Notes: generated by a model from the letters alone, not told the origin. A DNA stretch of 64,000 nucleotides from Chloroflexota bacterium (GCA_029782365.1 JAKOUW010000085.1:186001-250000); one strand, 5' to 3'; positions 26,339-36,457 are shown, numbered from the stretch's first letter. A program made the numbers and translations.

Positions 26339-26788
26339 ATGCGTTGTCCGTATTGTCGAGCCGAAAATTCGCGGGTGATCGACACTTCACACGATAACCG
26401 TGGTGGGGTGCGCCGGCGCCGCGAATGCGAGGCTTGCGGACAGCGTTTTTCGACTTACGAACGACCAATCCTGGCGACCCCTTTAATCATTAAACAAGAT
26501 GGCACGCGCGAGGAATTCGATCGTGAAAAATTGATTCGTGGCATCCGCATATCTTGCGCCAAGCGTCCGGTTTCAGCGGCTGATATTGAACGCCTGGTTG
26601 GTGAAATTGAGTCTGCACTGCAGGCAATGGGCCGCTCAGAGGTTTCCTCTCGGGTTGTAGGTGACATGGTGATTGCCGGTCTGAAAGAATTAGACCAAAT
26701 CGCATACATTCGGTATGCAATTGTCTATCTCGGCCTGGACGATCTACGTTCGATCCGAACAGAAATCGACCGCTTACTAGAGTCGTGA
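26339..26788 (+). CDS. nrdR: Transcriptional repressor NrdR
   Basis: NrdR senses (d)ATP and represses ribonucleotide reductase genes. The 149-aa protein starts with the zinc ribbon MRCPYCRAENSRVIDT...CEACGQRFSTYER (four Cys) and continues with an ATP-cone domain from about residue 49 (IIKQDGTREEFDREKLIRGI). ATG 26339 fits the universal MxCPxC start; an in-frame ATG at 26258 would run through the operator and is rejected. The reductase gene follows after 84 bp on the same strand. Confidence 0.96.
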   Translation: MRCPYCRAENSRVIDTSHDNRGGVRRRRECEACGQRFSTYERPILATPLIIKQDGTREEFDREKLIRGIRISCAKRPVSAADIERLVGEIESALQAMGRSEVSSRVVGDMVIAGLKELDQIAYIRYAIVYLGLDDLRSIRTEIDRLLES

Positions 26789-26872
26789 TCGATTTCGTAT
26801 AGTGTAGCCAGACTGGCTTTTCAAAACCAGCCTGGGATTTGTTTATATTCTCTTTTGCCGGTTGGAGGAACA

Positions 26873-29542
26873 ATGTCAACTGAACAAACTGCTGTCGCTA
26901 AAAAAGCCGGGTTACTTCCCACCCCTCCCATGCCAGATACGATAAAGCCCGTTGACTTAACAGAAAATGCGCGCCAGGTTTTGGTGCGCCGCTATGTGCG
27001 GCGCGGGCCAGATGGCAAGCCCGCAGAAAGCGTTGAAGAAATGTTCTGGCGCGTCGCCTACCATGTGTCGCATGTGGAACAGAAATGGCAAGAAGACACT
27101 TTGCCCCAGGCCAGCGAATTTTATGAGCTGCTGACTGGCAAGAAATTCTTCCCTAACTCTCCCACGTTTACAGGCGCGGGAACCCCCTTGGGGCAGTTGG
27201 CCGCCTGTTTTGTTCTGCCGATCAGTGATGACATGGGACGCGACCCTGCCGGCATTTTCCAGACACTGCGCGACGCGGCGCTGATCCAACAGACCGGCGG
27301 CGGCAACGGTTTTTCTTTTTCTCGCCTGCGCCCGAAGAATTCCCTGGTGAAATCTTCCGCCGGCCAGGCTACTGGCCCTGTGGGATTCCTGCGGGTGTAT
27401 GACCAGGCCTTCGGTGAAATCGCCCAGGGCGGCACCCGCCGCGGCGCGAACATGGCCGTGCTGCGGGTCGATCACCCGGATATCGAAGAATTTATTTCGT
27501 GCAAAACAGATGAACACGCAATCACCAATTTCAATATTTCCGTTGGCATTACTGACGCTTTCATGCGCGCCGTGGAGAACAACGAGGATTGGCCGCTGCG
27601 TTTCCCTGATCTCACCTCGCCCCAGTACAGTCATTTCAGCGGCACGCTCGAGCAAGCCGAAGCGTCCGGCATCCCCATCAAAACCTACAAAACAGTCAAT
27701 GCGCGTCTCTTGTTTGACAAGATCGTCGCCCAGGCTTACTCCAATGGCGAGCCCGGCATGCTCTTTCTGGATGCCTCCAACCGTTCCAATCCTGTCCCGC
27801 ACCTGTATGCCCTGGAAGCGACCAACCCCTGCGGTGAGCAGTGGCTCGGCCCATATGAAAACTGCTGCCTCGGGTCGGTCAATCTGGCCCAGCACTTCGG
27901 CCCGAAACACACCGTCGATTGGGAAACCCTGCGCCGGTCGGTTGTCACGTCAACCTTTTTCTTGGATGATGTCGTCGAAGCCAACGCCTACGTGCCGGCT
28001 GTGCCGCAGTTGGCCGAAGCCGCCCACCGCGCCCGCCGGATTGGCCTGGGGATCATGGGCCTGGGCGATCTGATGTACCACCTTGGCATCCGTTATGGCT
28101 CGCCAGAAGGGCAGGAGTTCGCCGCTCAGGTAATGGAATTTGTGCGCTACCATTCCATGTTGACATCGATCCACCTGGCGGAGCAGCGCGGCCCCTTCCC
28201 GGCGATCAAGGATTCGATTTACGATCCCCAAAATTTGAAGTGGACTCCGCCCTCGCCGCTGGAGCCGTACAAGCACAACTGGGGTCGCCCAGAGGTGGAT
28301 TGGAAAGCGGTGGTCAAAGGCATTAAGAGACATGGCATTCGCAACGCCGCTCAAACGACCATCGCGCCCACCGGCACTATTGCAACTGTCGCCGGCTGTG
28401 AAGGTTATGGCTGTGAACCTGTATTCGCCCTGGCTTATTTCCGACATGTCAATGACAACGGCAAAGACTTACGCCTGACATACGCCAGTCCGCAGTTTGA
28501 GCAGGCATTGATCGATGCCGGCGTAGATGAGGCGGCGCGCCAGCAATTAATCCAGCGTGTCATGGAAACAGGCACCTGCCAGGGGCTGGAAGAAGTCCCG
28601 GCTTCGATCCGCGATACGTTTGTCGTCTCTGGCGATATCAGCGCGGAAGAACATGTGCGCATGCAGGCCGCCATGCAGGCTTTTGTAGATAACAGCCTGA
28701 GTAAAACAGTGAACTTTCCCTCCAACGCAGTGCCTGCCGATGTGGCCACGGCTTACTTACTCGCCTGGAAACTGGGGTGCAAAGGTATCACGGTGTATGT
28801 GACCGGCTCCCGCCAGGTGGTCGTTCTGGAAACCAAAGAAACGGCTAAGAAGAAAGAAGGAACGGAAACCCCATCTGCGGCAGCCGTGCCAGCGCAAATC
28901 CCTGAAAAGCAGATTGAACAGCTCCTCATTTGGCATGAAACAAAGAAGCCGCGCCCCAAACGCCTGCCTGGTTTCACCTACTCCATCAACACCCCATTGG
29001 GCAAAGCTTTCATCACTGTCAACATTAACGGCGGTGGACAACCCTTTGAAGTGTTCATCAACACCGCCAAGGCCGGCTCAGAAACCGCTGCTGTCTCAGA
29101 AGCCATCGGGCGGATGATCTCTTATATTCTGCGCCTGGCTTCGCCTGTCTCGCCGCGTGAGCGCCTCAGTGAGATTGTGCGTCAGCTCGCTGGCATCGGC
29201 GGCGGACGCTCGCTGGGATTTGGTCCAAACCGGGTGCGCTCTCTCCCCGACGGCGTTGCCCAAGCGCTGACCGAGTACCTGGACGAATCCGCCGAGTCTT
29301 TCACCGAATCCCAGCAGTCCGAAAACCTGGAGCAGGCCAGACACACTGCCATATTCAAGAATAACGGCAATGGCCACCACCGCACCGAACATACCGTCCA
29401 GCCAGGCGCGATTCGCGGCCCGGGAGAGCCCTCCCAACCGATGTTGAAAATCGGGGATTTGTGCCCCGAATGCGGCCAGGCCGCCGTGGTAAACGAAGAG
29501 GGCTGCCGCAAGTGCTATGCCTGCGGGTTCAGCGAGTGCTAA
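26873..29542 (+). CDS. nrdJ: Adenosylcobalamin-dependent (class II) ribonucleotide reductase
   Basis: It reduces ribonucleotides to deoxyribonucleotides using adenosylcobalamin, with or without oxygen. The 889-aa protein has [24 protein letters not shown] (substrate-site Cys), [16 protein letters not shown], the active-site [21 protein letters not shown], and [25 protein letters not shown]. After about residue 690 a linker leads to a TSCPD-like domain ([22 protein letters not shown]) and a C-terminal zinc-ribbon with [10 protein letters not shown]...[12 protein letters not shown], which holds the Cys pair for re-reduction. GGAGG sits 4 nt before ATG 26873. It is co-transcribed with nrdR and ends at a strong terminator. 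Confidence 0.96.
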   Translation: MSTEQTAVAKKAGLLPTPPMPDTIKPVDLTENARQVLVRRYVRRGPDGKPAESVEEMFWRVAYHVSHVEQKWQEDTLPQASEFYELLTGKKFFPNSPTFTGAGTPLGQLAACFVLPISDDMGRDPAGIFQTLRDAALIQQTGGGNGFSFSRLRPKNSLVKSSAGQATGPVGFLRVYDQAFGEIAQGGTRRGANMAVLRVDHPDIEEFISCKTDEHAITNFNISVGITDAFMRAVENNEDWPLRFPDLTSPQYSHFSGTLEQAEASGIPIKTYKTVNARLLFDKIVAQAYSNGEPGMLFLDASNRSNPVPHLYALEATNPCGEQWLGPYENCCLGSVNLAQHFGPKHTVDWETLRRSVVTSTFFLDDVVEANAYVPAVPQLAEAAHRARRIGLGIMGLGDLMYHLGIRYGSPEGQEFAAQVMEFVRYHSMLTSIHLAEQRGPFPAIKDSIYDPQNLKWTPPSPLEPYKHNWGRPEVDWKAVVKGIKRHGIRNAAQTTIAPTGTIATVAGCEGYGCEPVFALAYFRHVNDNGKDLRLTYASPQFEQALIDAGVDEAARQQLIQRVMETGTCQGLEEVPASIRDTFVVSGDISAEEHVRMQAAMQAFVDNSLSKTVNFPSNAVPADVATAYLLAWKLGCKGITVYVTGSRQVVVLETKETAKKKEGTETPSAAAVPAQIPEKQIEQLLIWHETKKPRPKRLPGFTYSINTPLGKAFITVNINGGGQPFEVFINTAKAGSETAAVSEAIGRMISYILRLASPVSPRERLSEIVRQLAGIGGGRSLGFGPNRVRSLPDGVAQALTEYLDESAESFTESQQSENLEQARHTAIFKNNGNGHHRTEHTVQPGAIRGPGEPSQPMLKIGDLCPECGQAAVVNEEGCRKCYACGFSEC

Positions 29543-29560
29543 GAGCGAGTAACTCTTAGC

Positions 29561-29595
29561 AAAACAGCGGTTGGGAGATTACCAACCGCTGTTTT
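29561..29595 (+). terminator. Rho-independent terminator after nrdJ
   Basis: AAAACAGCGGTTGG (29561-29574) pairs perfectly with CCAACCGCTGTTTT (29582-29595) around a 7-nt loop, followed by GTTTTCC. It lies 18 bp after the nrdJ stop and closes the nrdR-nrdJ operon. Confidence 0.92.
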
Positions 29596-29731
29596 GTTTT
29601 CCTGACTGTAATCCGATCCACAGATCGGAATGTGACACATTTCTCAGCATATATTTATTGCAATTCATTGCTGCTTATGCTACACTTCGCATACTTAATT
29701 TTCTTATCTTTGCAATATTCTGGAGGATAAA

Positions 29732-30931
29732 ATGGCGGATCCTTTCGATTGTCCCAAATGCGGCGCACCGCTACTATACAATGCCGAAGAACAAAATTAC
29801 GCCGAGACCATATCATGCCCGTATTGCAATAATTCGGTCATTGTGCCGCCACAGATGCGCATCCGCCCAGTTCAACCTGTCCAGCCGCGAGTGCAGGTGA
29901 GTGACTATAGGAATTTGTCCAACCAGCAGATCAGGCCGGTGTACACCCAACCGGTCAACCCACCGGTCGTGCGCGAGGTGGGCCGGGGAGGAAGCGGGCG
30001 GATAATCGGAGGTTGTGTGTTCGCCGCCTTGCTGTTGGTGGCGATCTTCATCGCAGTCAATGTGCTGCTCTTCAGCCAGACCAAGACCGCATTGCTGCAA
30101 GCCTTCAACCAGGCAATTCCCAGCCTGGCTGTTATATCCTCACAGGCGCCCACGGCAACAGACGTCACAGCCAGCATTCAAACCCAGATCTCACCATTGA
30201 TCGCCCAGGCCACAGAGATTGTCGGGCAGGTCAGTAAACAGCTCACAGCGACTCCCCTGCCCAGCAACACCCCAACTCCAAAGATTGACCACACTGCCAC
30301 GGCGTCTGCCGAGTTGGAATCGACCCGCACTGCTCAACTCGCCATAGCCAGCGAGCATTGGAACTGGCCGATTGTGCTGCAAGAGAAATTCAACAATGCG
30401 AACCGCAATTGGAACGTCGGCTCAAGCAACAGCAAACTTTCGGTCGAGGATCTGAAGATAACTGGAAATCAATATATCTGGCAGCTCACTTCGAAGAAGA
30501 GTATGGGCTCCTTTTCTTTTCCTGACATGAAAACGCTGACTGATATGTACGTCAGTGTTGATGTAAAAATGACCAACAGCACCGGCAACACCAGCGACCA
30601 GGCAGGCATTATCTTCCGCCAGGCGGACAACGCATTTTACTTTTTTGGCGCCAATCCTCAAGGCACATATTCACTGCGCATGTATGATGGCAGTGGTTGG
30701 AATGACTTAATTCCCCTTTCCGAGTCAGCATTGCTGAAACCCGGAGTGGTCAATCACCTGGGGGTTTCGATTCAGGGCACACAGATTATCCTGGTGATCA
30801 ATGATCAGGTCGCTGACGGTTTCGATGACAGCCAATTAAGAGACGGGGCCGCCGGCCTGGGGGTAAACCTGCCTGCTCCGGGAGAAGATGCCACTGTCAT
30901 TTTTACCAATTTTATTGTGCATGCACCTTGA
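29732..30931 (+). CDS. Zinc-ribbon, single-pass membrane protein with extracellular beta-sandwich-like domain
   Basis: I do not recognise a named family for the whole 399-aa protein. It starts with a zinc ribbon (CPKCGAPLLYN...CPYCNNSVIVPP, residues about 7-40), has a Pro/Gln-rich spacer, one membrane helix (about 89-112, IIGGCVFAALLLVAIFIAVNVLLF), a Thr/Pro-containing stalk, and a C-terminal part (about 210-399) that resembles the LamG/concanavalin-like fold seen in many Chloroflexota proteins (GSFSFPDMKTLTDMYVSVDVKM, AGIIFRQADNAFYFFGANPQGTYSLRMYDG). The ribbon faces the cytoplasm and the domain would bind a sugar or wall polymer outside, by inference. GGAGG precedes ATG by 5 nt. Confidence 0.7.
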   Translation: MADPFDCPKCGAPLLYNAEEQNYAETISCPYCNNSVIVPPQMRIRPVQPVQPRVQVSDYRNLSNQQIRPVYTQPVNPPVVREVGRGGSGRIIGGCVFAALLLVAIFIAVNVLLFSQTKTALLQAFNQAIPSLAVISSQAPTATDVTASIQTQISPLIAQATEIVGQVSKQLTATPLPSNTPTPKIDHTATASAELESTRTAQLAIASEHWNWPIVLQEKFNNANRNWNVGSSNSKLSVEDLKITGNQYIWQLTSKKSMGSFSFPDMKTLTDMYVSVDVKMTNSTGNTSDQAGIIFRQADNAFYFFGANPQGTYSLRMYDGSGWNDLIPLSESALLKPGVVNHLGVSIQGTQIILVINDQVADGFDDSQLRDGAAGLGVNLPAPGEDATVIFTNFIVHAP

Positions 30932-31128
30932 TTCCGACGACAAAGAACCGGCCAGGCCACTTTCCTCATTTCGAATTGGCATCATGTGAAGTAGAAATCT
31001 CATCGATAACGTGTATAATTTTAATTATCGGCAGGCTGGCGGCTGAAGTGCGATTCGCCACAGCGTGATCTAGTTCAGCATAGTCTTACATGGAATGAAA
31101 TCAAAGACACACTTCAGTTGCAGGCACA

Positions 31129-32787
31129 ATGCCAGTTAATCTTTGGAAGGATATTGGATTCCTTCTATTTGTGACCGGCGTCGTAGCCAGTCTACTGCTG
31201 GTATGGTCATTCTTTCTGCAAAGGCAGATAACGGCACGCACGCGTTCCCTCGAAAAAGAAATCGCTGAGCGTAGAAAAGTTGAGGATGCGCTGCGCATCA
31301 GCGAGCAGCGCTTTCGCTCAATTTTTGAGAATTCGCCGGCTGCGATTTGGGAAGAGGATTTTACGGAGGTTCGCCAGTATTTTGATCAAGTAAAGCAGTC
31401 GGGGAATATTGATTTTCGCCGCCACTTCGACGAGCATCCTGAAGTGATCGGCATGCTGGCTGCGAAAGTAAAAATTGTCGAAATCAACCAGGTCAGCGTG
31501 GCTTTGGTGGGCGCCAAAAACAAGGATGAGGTCATTCTTAACCTGGCCTCTTATTTCACAGATGAAGCCTACCCGGTTTTTAAAGAGGAAATGATCGCCC
31601 TGGCCACAGGGCAAACACGCTTCGAAAGTGACATCAAGCTGAAGAACCTGGCTGGTGAGACTCTGACTTATCACCTGGTGCTGATCGTCCAACCTGGATA
31701 CGAAGCGACGCTCGGCAGAGTTCTGGTCACTTTCCGGGACATCACTGAGCGTATTCGAGGCGAGGCCGCGCTGCGCGACAGCGAAGAGAAATTTCGCAAA
31801 GCATTCGTAATTAGCCCTGACGCGGTGAATATTAATCGCCTGCAGGATGGATTGTACGTGGCGATTAATCAAGGGTTTACAACCATTACCGGGTTTACCG
31901 AAGCGGACACTATCGGCAAAACGTCGGCCGAGATCAATATTTGGTATGATCCCGAAGACCGCAAAAAACTGATTAAAGGCTTGTCAACCAGCGGCGTCGT
32001 ACACAATTTGGAAGCTCGTTTCCGCAAAAAAAATGGCGCCGTGATCAACGGCTTAATGTCGGCCTCGGTGATCGAGCTCGGGGGTGTGCAGCATATACTC
32101 AGTATCTCTCGCGATATCACTGGGATGAAAGAGTCCCAACAAGAAATCGAAAAAGCCCTTGAAGAAAAAGAGACTTTGCTGCGCGAACTCTATCACCGCA
32201 CCAAGAACAATATGCAGGTGATCATCGCCTTGCTGGATCTACAGGCTTCACAAATCAATGACGACCGCCTGACAACTGCGTTCAACGAAATTCAAAATAA
32301 AATCCGTTCGATGGCATTGGTGCACCAAAAATTATACGAGGCTTCCGATCTCTCTCACATCAGTCTCAAAGATTATTTCACCGATCTAATCTCCCTGTTG
32401 GCGACCAGCTACCAGGCTGAAAACGGCCAATTGGCGGTTGAAGCAGATCTCGAAAATATTTCTGTTGTGGTAGATACTGCTGTACCGTGTGGACTAATTC
32501 TAAATGAATTGATCACCAATAGTTTTAAGCATGCCTTCCAGCCCGGCCAAACCGGGCAAATCCACCTCAATCTTCATCGGGAGGAAGCTGATATTGTGAT
32601 GTCCTACTGCGACAATGGGCCAGGCGTTCCAAAGGGCTTCGATTTCCGACGAGACGGCAATATGGGCATCAAAACGGTATTCGTGCTGGTAGAAAACCAA
32701 TTACGCGGCCAGGTTGAGTTCTCTTCGCAACAGGGTGTACGCTGTGATTTGCGTTTTACTGATTCTTATTACAAACCCAGGATTTGA
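31129..32787 (+). CDS. PAS-domain sensor histidine kinase (HisKA_2 type)
   Basis: The 552-aa protein has one N-terminal membrane helix (about 8-30), a short coiled coil (EKEIAERRKVEDALRISEQRF), two PAS domains (about 60-205 and 215-345, each closed by a PAC-like FRDITER or ISRDITG motif), then a HisKA_2 dimerisation domain with ELYHRTKNNMQVIIALLDLQ, where His is the phospho-acceptor, and an HATPase_c domain with LILNELITNSFKHAF and CDNGPGVP. No response regulator gene is adjacent. There is no extracytoplasmic sensor loop, since the membrane helix is at the very N-terminus; a stop codon at 31096 closes the frame upstream. The Shine-Dalgarno is weak. Confidence 0.88.
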   Translation: MPVNLWKDIGFLLFVTGVVASLLLVWSFFLQRQITARTRSLEKEIAERRKVEDALRISEQRFRSIFENSPAAIWEEDFTEVRQYFDQVKQSGNIDFRRHFDEHPEVIGMLAAKVKIVEINQVSVALVGAKNKDEVILNLASYFTDEAYPVFKEEMIALATGQTRFESDIKLKNLAGETLTYHLVLIVQPGYEATLGRVLVTFRDITERIRGEAALRDSEEKFRKAFVISPDAVNINRLQDGLYVAINQGFTTITGFTEADTIGKTSAEINIWYDPEDRKKLIKGLSTSGVVHNLEARFRKKNGAVINGLMSASVIELGGVQHILSISRDITGMKESQQEIEKALEEKETLLRELYHRTKNNMQVIIALLDLQASQINDDRLTTAFNEIQNKIRSMALVHQKLYEASDLSHISLKDYFTDLISLLATSYQAENGQLAVEADLENISVVVDTAVPCGLILNELITNSFKHAFQPGQTGQIHLNLHREEADIVMSYCDNGPGVPKGFDFRRDGNMGIKTVFVLVENQLRGQVEFSSQQGVRCDLRFTDSYYKPRI

Positions 32788-32920
32788 GAGACTGAATGAG
32801 TGGAAATCTCGATGGTTTTCCGAGAAAATTGATCGAAATTCGAACCGGACAAAGAATGATTCCGGATTCGCTGGCAAGAGCGTAAAATAGATTGACAAAG
32901 TCACTTTGGAGGTGCATATT

Positions 32921-33193
32921 ATGGACGAAAAACAACTAAAAGAAAAGCTGGAAGAACTGCACGCCGAAATTGAACATGCCGGGCCGATTGATGAAAAAGG
33001 TATGGAATTGTTACGCGACTTGAGCGCTCATATCAATGAGCTCTTGGAGCGCTCTGGCGGCAAGCCCATCGAGGCGCAGACTTCCACCATCCAACATTTG
33101 GAGAATAACATCGCTCATTTCGAAGTCTCCCACCCCACAATAACATTGGCGCTGTCGAACTTACTGAATACGCTGAGCGGATCAGGCATCTAA
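32921..33193 (+). CDS. DUF4404 family protein
   Basis: The 90-aa protein is acidic and helical. It begins with MDEKQLKEKLEELHAEIEHA and ends with AHFEVSHPTITLALSNLLNTLSGSGI, the pattern I know from DUF4404 proteins, whose function is unknown. TTGGAGG lies 8 nt upstream of ATG 32921, so an in-frame start at 32906 is less likely. The next gene, an MttB-family protein, begins 6 bp after its stop, which suggests an operon. Confidence 0.75.
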   Translation: MDEKQLKEKLEELHAEIEHAGPIDEKGMELLRDLSAHINELLERSGGKPIEAQTSTIQHLENNIAHFEVSHPTITLALSNLLNTLSGSGI

Positions 33194-33199
33194 ACTCCG

Positions 33200-34633
33200 A
33201 TGCCAGATGATAAAGTGCGGCCTCACCTGTCAGTGTTGAACCGCAACCAGGTTGAGCAGGTTCATCGTTACGCTTTACAGATTCTCAAAACAACCGGCGT
33301 GCGTGTCGATTCGAGCCTGGTGCTCCAACAACTGGACTCTCGCTTGGGGTTAACCAGTGGAGAGGATCATATAGTCCGCTTCACCGATGAAGCAGTGGCA
33401 TGGGCGTTAAAAGCAGCGCCGCCCTCCATTCAACTCTATAATCGCAGGGGCAGCCCCGCTTTGCGCTTAAATGACGGGCGAATGCATTTCGGTGTTGGTG
33501 TGACTGCTTTGTATTACCAGGACCCCCAGACCGATAAGCTGTCAGCCTTCAGCCGTAAAAATATGGCCTCGATGGCGCGACTGGCGACCAGCCTGCCGCA
33601 CTACGAAGTCATTTCAACGTTAGGCATCGTTCAGGATGTCCCACAACATCTCTCAGATCTTTACGGCAGCCTGGAACTGCTGGCGAACACTACCAAACCT
33701 CTGGTGCTGTTGGTTTCGGATGAGGCCAGCTTCCCGCACATCCTGGATATGTATGCCTCATTATGCGACGATGGGGGCGATAAACCATTTGTGATGCCGT
33801 ATTTCAATCCGGTGTCACCGCTGGTCATGAATTCGGGCACGCTGGAGAAAATGCATGTCGCTATCGAGCGCGGCCTGCCCATCATTTTCTCCAACTACGG
33901 CATGGCAGGCGCCTCCACACCGATTACGGCGGCGGGCTCCCTGGCGCTCTTGCTGGCGGAACTGCTGGCAGGGCTGGTGATCAGCCAGGCGATGCACGCT
34001 GGCGCGCCGATCGCGCTGGGGATGCTGCCTGTGTATTTCGATATGAAAGAAATGATGAATTTTTATGATCCCCAGAGCATCCTGGTGAATCTGGCCTGCG
34101 CCGATATGTTGGAATATTACGGTCTGCCCCACTGCGGCACCTCTGGCAGCGGCACCGGTTGGGGAGCAGATCTGATCGCCGCAGACACATATTGGATGAA
34201 CAGCCTGACATACAGCCTGCGAGGCGGCGGCTTAGCACCATTTATCGGCGACACCCTGGGGTCAAAAGCCATCTCACCCAAAACATTGGTGTACGTTCAC
34301 GAGATCATCGATCAAACCCTGCGCGTGTCAGAGGGTTTCCAACTGGATGATGAATCGGTTGTGCTCGCTGAAATTGACAAAATAAAGCCCGGCGGCAGCT
34401 TCCTGGGGGCGCCATCCACGCGGCAGCGCTACAAGACGGGTTATTACACCAGCCAAATCTTTCCACATTGGAGCATGGAGAAATGGCAGGCAGCCGGCGA
34501 ACCCAACGCCGATATGATGTTGGCCGATTACACGACTGACCTGCTGGCGCAAGCCTCCGCCCCGGAAGACCAGGCGGACCTGCTCTCCCGAGGCGAGGCT
34601 TTGATTGCTCGGTTTCAATCGGGCAGTTTGTAA
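33200..34633 (+). CDS. Trimethylamine methyltransferase (MttB) superfamily protein
   Basis: MttB-superfamily proteins are TIM-barrel methyltransferases that move a methyl group from a quaternary or tertiary amine to a corrinoid protein. The 477-aa protein has the family feel in FGVGVTALYYQDPQT, VTPLSPLVMNSGTL-like PVSPLVMNSGTLEKM, and YGLPHCGTSGSGTGWGADLIAADTYWMNS. There is no in-frame amber codon, so this is a non-pyrrolysine member, a group that includes glycine-betaine demethylating enzymes. No corrinoid protein or activator gene is in the window, so the substrate is unknown. The last 19 bp overlap the convergent acyl-CoA synthetase gene. Confidence 0.82.
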   Translation: MPDDKVRPHLSVLNRNQVEQVHRYALQILKTTGVRVDSSLVLQQLDSRLGLTSGEDHIVRFTDEAVAWALKAAPPSIQLYNRRGSPALRLNDGRMHFGVGVTALYYQDPQTDKLSAFSRKNMASMARLATSLPHYEVISTLGIVQDVPQHLSDLYGSLELLANTTKPLVLLVSDEASFPHILDMYASLCDDGGDKPFVMPYFNPVSPLVMNSGTLEKMHVAIERGLPIIFSNYGMAGASTPITAAGSLALLLAELLAGLVISQAMHAGAPIALGMLPVYFDMKEMMNFYDPQSILVNLACADMLEYYGLPHCGTSGSGTGWGADLIAADTYWMNSLTYSLRGGGLAPFIGDTLGSKAISPKTLVYVHEIIDQTLRVSEGFQLDDESVVLAEIDKIKPGGSFLGAPSTRQRYKTGYYTSQIFPHWSMEKWQAAGEPNADMMLADYTTDLLAQASAPEDQADLLSRGEALIARFQSGSL

Positions 34634-36240
34634 TCCTGGTACTGCACCCGCAGAACTTTCTTATCGAATTTCCCGACGCTGGTTTTAGGCACTGAGTCAA
34701 TGAAAACGATGTCATCGGGGATATACATCTTATCAAAACGCGTGCGCAGGTGATCGAAGATCTCCCCTTTGGTAATACTTTCTTTGTAATCCGGTTTCGC
34801 AACCACGAAAGCCAGGGGCCGTTCTTGCCACTTGGGATGCGGTACGGCAATCACCGCCGCTTCCATCACCTTGGGATGAGCCATAATGAAATTCTCTAAA
34901 TCCTGGCTTGAAATCCACTCGCCGCCGCTTTTCACCAGGTCTTTTGTGCGATCCACAATTTGCACAAATCCTTCCGGATCAATGGTGACGACATCGCCAG
35001 TTTTGAACCAGCCATCCATGAACGAATCTGCGCTGCGCTCATCATTGTAATAACTGCTGATCACCCACGGCCCACGCACCTGCAGTTCGCCAAAGGTCTT
35101 CCCATCCCAGGAAACTTCCTTGCCCGTTTCATCCACTGCACGCAGCTCAATCCCTGGCACCGAGATGCCTTGCTTGGCCCGGATGGCAAAGCGCTCTGTT
35201 TCCGGAAGGGTATCCTGGTAACTTTTCAAGCGGCTGACGGTGCCCAGCGGTGACAGCTCGGTCATTCCCCAGGCATGCATGACGGAGATGCCGTGTCTTT
35301 TCTCATACGCTTCGATCATCCATTGGGGGGCAGCGGCGCCTCCTACGATCATCCCACGCAAGCTGCTCAGGTCATACCGCTCCTTATCTAATAACGCCAG
35401 CAGTCCGAGCCACAGGGTGGGCACACCGGCGGTGATGGTCACATGCTCTGCCTGGATCAATTCGGCCAGATCCCGCGGTTGCAGATGCGGGCCTGGAAAC
35501 ACAATTTTCGAGCCCAACATCACCATGGCAAACGGCGTCCCCCATGCCAACACATGGAACATCGGCACGACGGGCATGATGACATCCTTCTCCGACAGAC
35601 CGAACGAATCCGTCATGCTCAAGCCCAAGCAGTGCAGGTAAATTGAACGATGCGAATACAACACACCCTTCGGGTTGCCGGTCGTTCCAGAGGTATAACA
35701 CATGGCGGCTGCGTCGTTTTCATTAAGGTTGGGCCAGGGATAGGTTGGGCTGGAGTTTCTGAGGAGGTCTTCATATGCGTGTACAGGATTGAGCGTGGTG
35801 CCCTCCGGAACCTTGTCGCCCATCACCACATAGTGGCGGACGCTTTTCAGATGAGGCGCCAGTTTTTCGATGGCAGGCAGCAAGGAAGGATCGACAAAGA
35901 TAACCTGATCATCGGCGTGGCTGATGATATAAGCAAGCTGGTCGCCCGGCAGCCGCAAATTGAGAGGATGGAGCACCGACCCCATGCAGGGAACCGCAAA
36001 GTAAAGCTCCAAATGGCGGACATTGTTCCAGGCGAAGGTTCCCACGCGGTCACCCCGCTTGACGCCCAGTTTCTCCAGGGCGTTCGCCAACCTGGCTACT
36101 CGCTCAGCCATCTGACCATATGTCAATCTCTCCAGGCCAGGCCCGGCCTTGGTGACAATTTCCTTATTCGGAAACAAGCGGCGCGCCCGGTCTAACAAGG
36201 GCGTCAGAGTGAGCTGGTAATCCATCATCAATCCTTGCAT
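34615..36240 (-). CDS. Long-chain fatty-acid--CoA ligase family (AMP-forming)
   Basis: It activates a carboxylic acid, probably a medium- or long-chain fatty acid, through an acyl-adenylate to the CoA thioester. The 541-aa protein has the adenylate-forming P-loop CYTSGTTGNPKGVLYSHRS, MHAWGMTELSPLGT, GWFKTGDVVTIDPEGFVQIVDRTKDLVKSGGEWIS, and PKTSVGKFDKKVLR with the catalytic Lys. AAGGAGG lies 6 nt upstream of ATG 36240. A promoter is predicted at 36333-36361 with an operator-like imperfect inverted repeat beside it. Its tail overlaps the MttB gene by 19 bp. Confidence 0.92.
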   Translation of the reverse strand: MQGLMMDYQLTLTPLLDRARRLFPNKEIVTKAGPGLERLTYGQMAERVARLANALEKLGVKRGDRVGTFAWNNVRHLELYFAVPCMGSVLHPLNLRLPGDQLAYIISHADDQVIFVDPSLLPAIEKLAPHLKSVRHYVVMGDKVPEGTTLNPVHAYEDLLRNSSPTYPWPNLNENDAAAMCYTSGTTGNPKGVLYSHRSIYLHCLGLSMTDSFGLSEKDVIMPVVPMFHVLAWGTPFAMVMLGSKIVFPGPHLQPRDLAELIQAEHVTITAGVPTLWLGLLALLDKERYDLSSLRGMIVGGAAAPQWMIEAYEKRHGISVMHAWGMTELSPLGTVSRLKSYQDTLPETERFAIRAKQGISVPGIELRAVDETGKEVSWDGKTFGELQVRGPWVISSYYNDERSADSFMDGWFKTGDVVTIDPEGFVQIVDRTKDLVKSGGEWISSQDLENFIMAHPKVMEAAVIAVPHPKWQERPLAFVVAKPDYKESITKGEIFDHLRTRFDKMYIPDDIVFIDSVPKTSVGKFDKKVLRVQYQDYKLPD

Positions 36241-36314
36241 GCGAAGCCTCCTTACAAATTTCTTGAAACGATAGAAGAAACGGATTGTTCCCGCCCAACC
36301 GCAGGCAGGTCCAA

Positions 36315-36361
36315 AACCACCTAATCAGGTAGGTTATATAAGTATATTACAATTGCTGTAA
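36315..36361 (-). promoter_or_regulatory. Promoter of the acyl-CoA ligase gene with operator-like repeat
   Basis: On the minus strand TTACAG (36361-36356) and TATAAC (36338-36333) are 17 bp apart. Directly downstream, overlapping the -10, the minus strand reads AACCTACCTGATTAGGTGGTT (36335-36315), an imperfect inverted repeat of two AACC-ACCT arms of the kind used by TetR-type fatty-acid repressors. The promoter is plausible; the operator is only a suggestion. Confidence 0.5.
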
Positions 36362-36457
36362 TTTGGTGAGTTTCTTCTTATGGTCGCCGCGCTGACCTGT
36401 CAGATTTGACAGTCAGTATGAGGTGCGGACCGTTTACAGAAAAAGTCGCGCTGCTAT

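Noticed and set aside
32892..32920. TTGACA at 32892-32897 as promoter for the DUF4404 gene
   Set aside because: A -10 at 17 bp would be CATATT directly before the ATG and would make the start of transcription fall inside the gene, while a good Shine-Dalgarno shows the mRNA begins earlier.
33200..34633. Pyrrolysine-containing MttB
   Set aside because: There is no in-frame amber codon in the gene, so it cannot be the pyrrolysine type.
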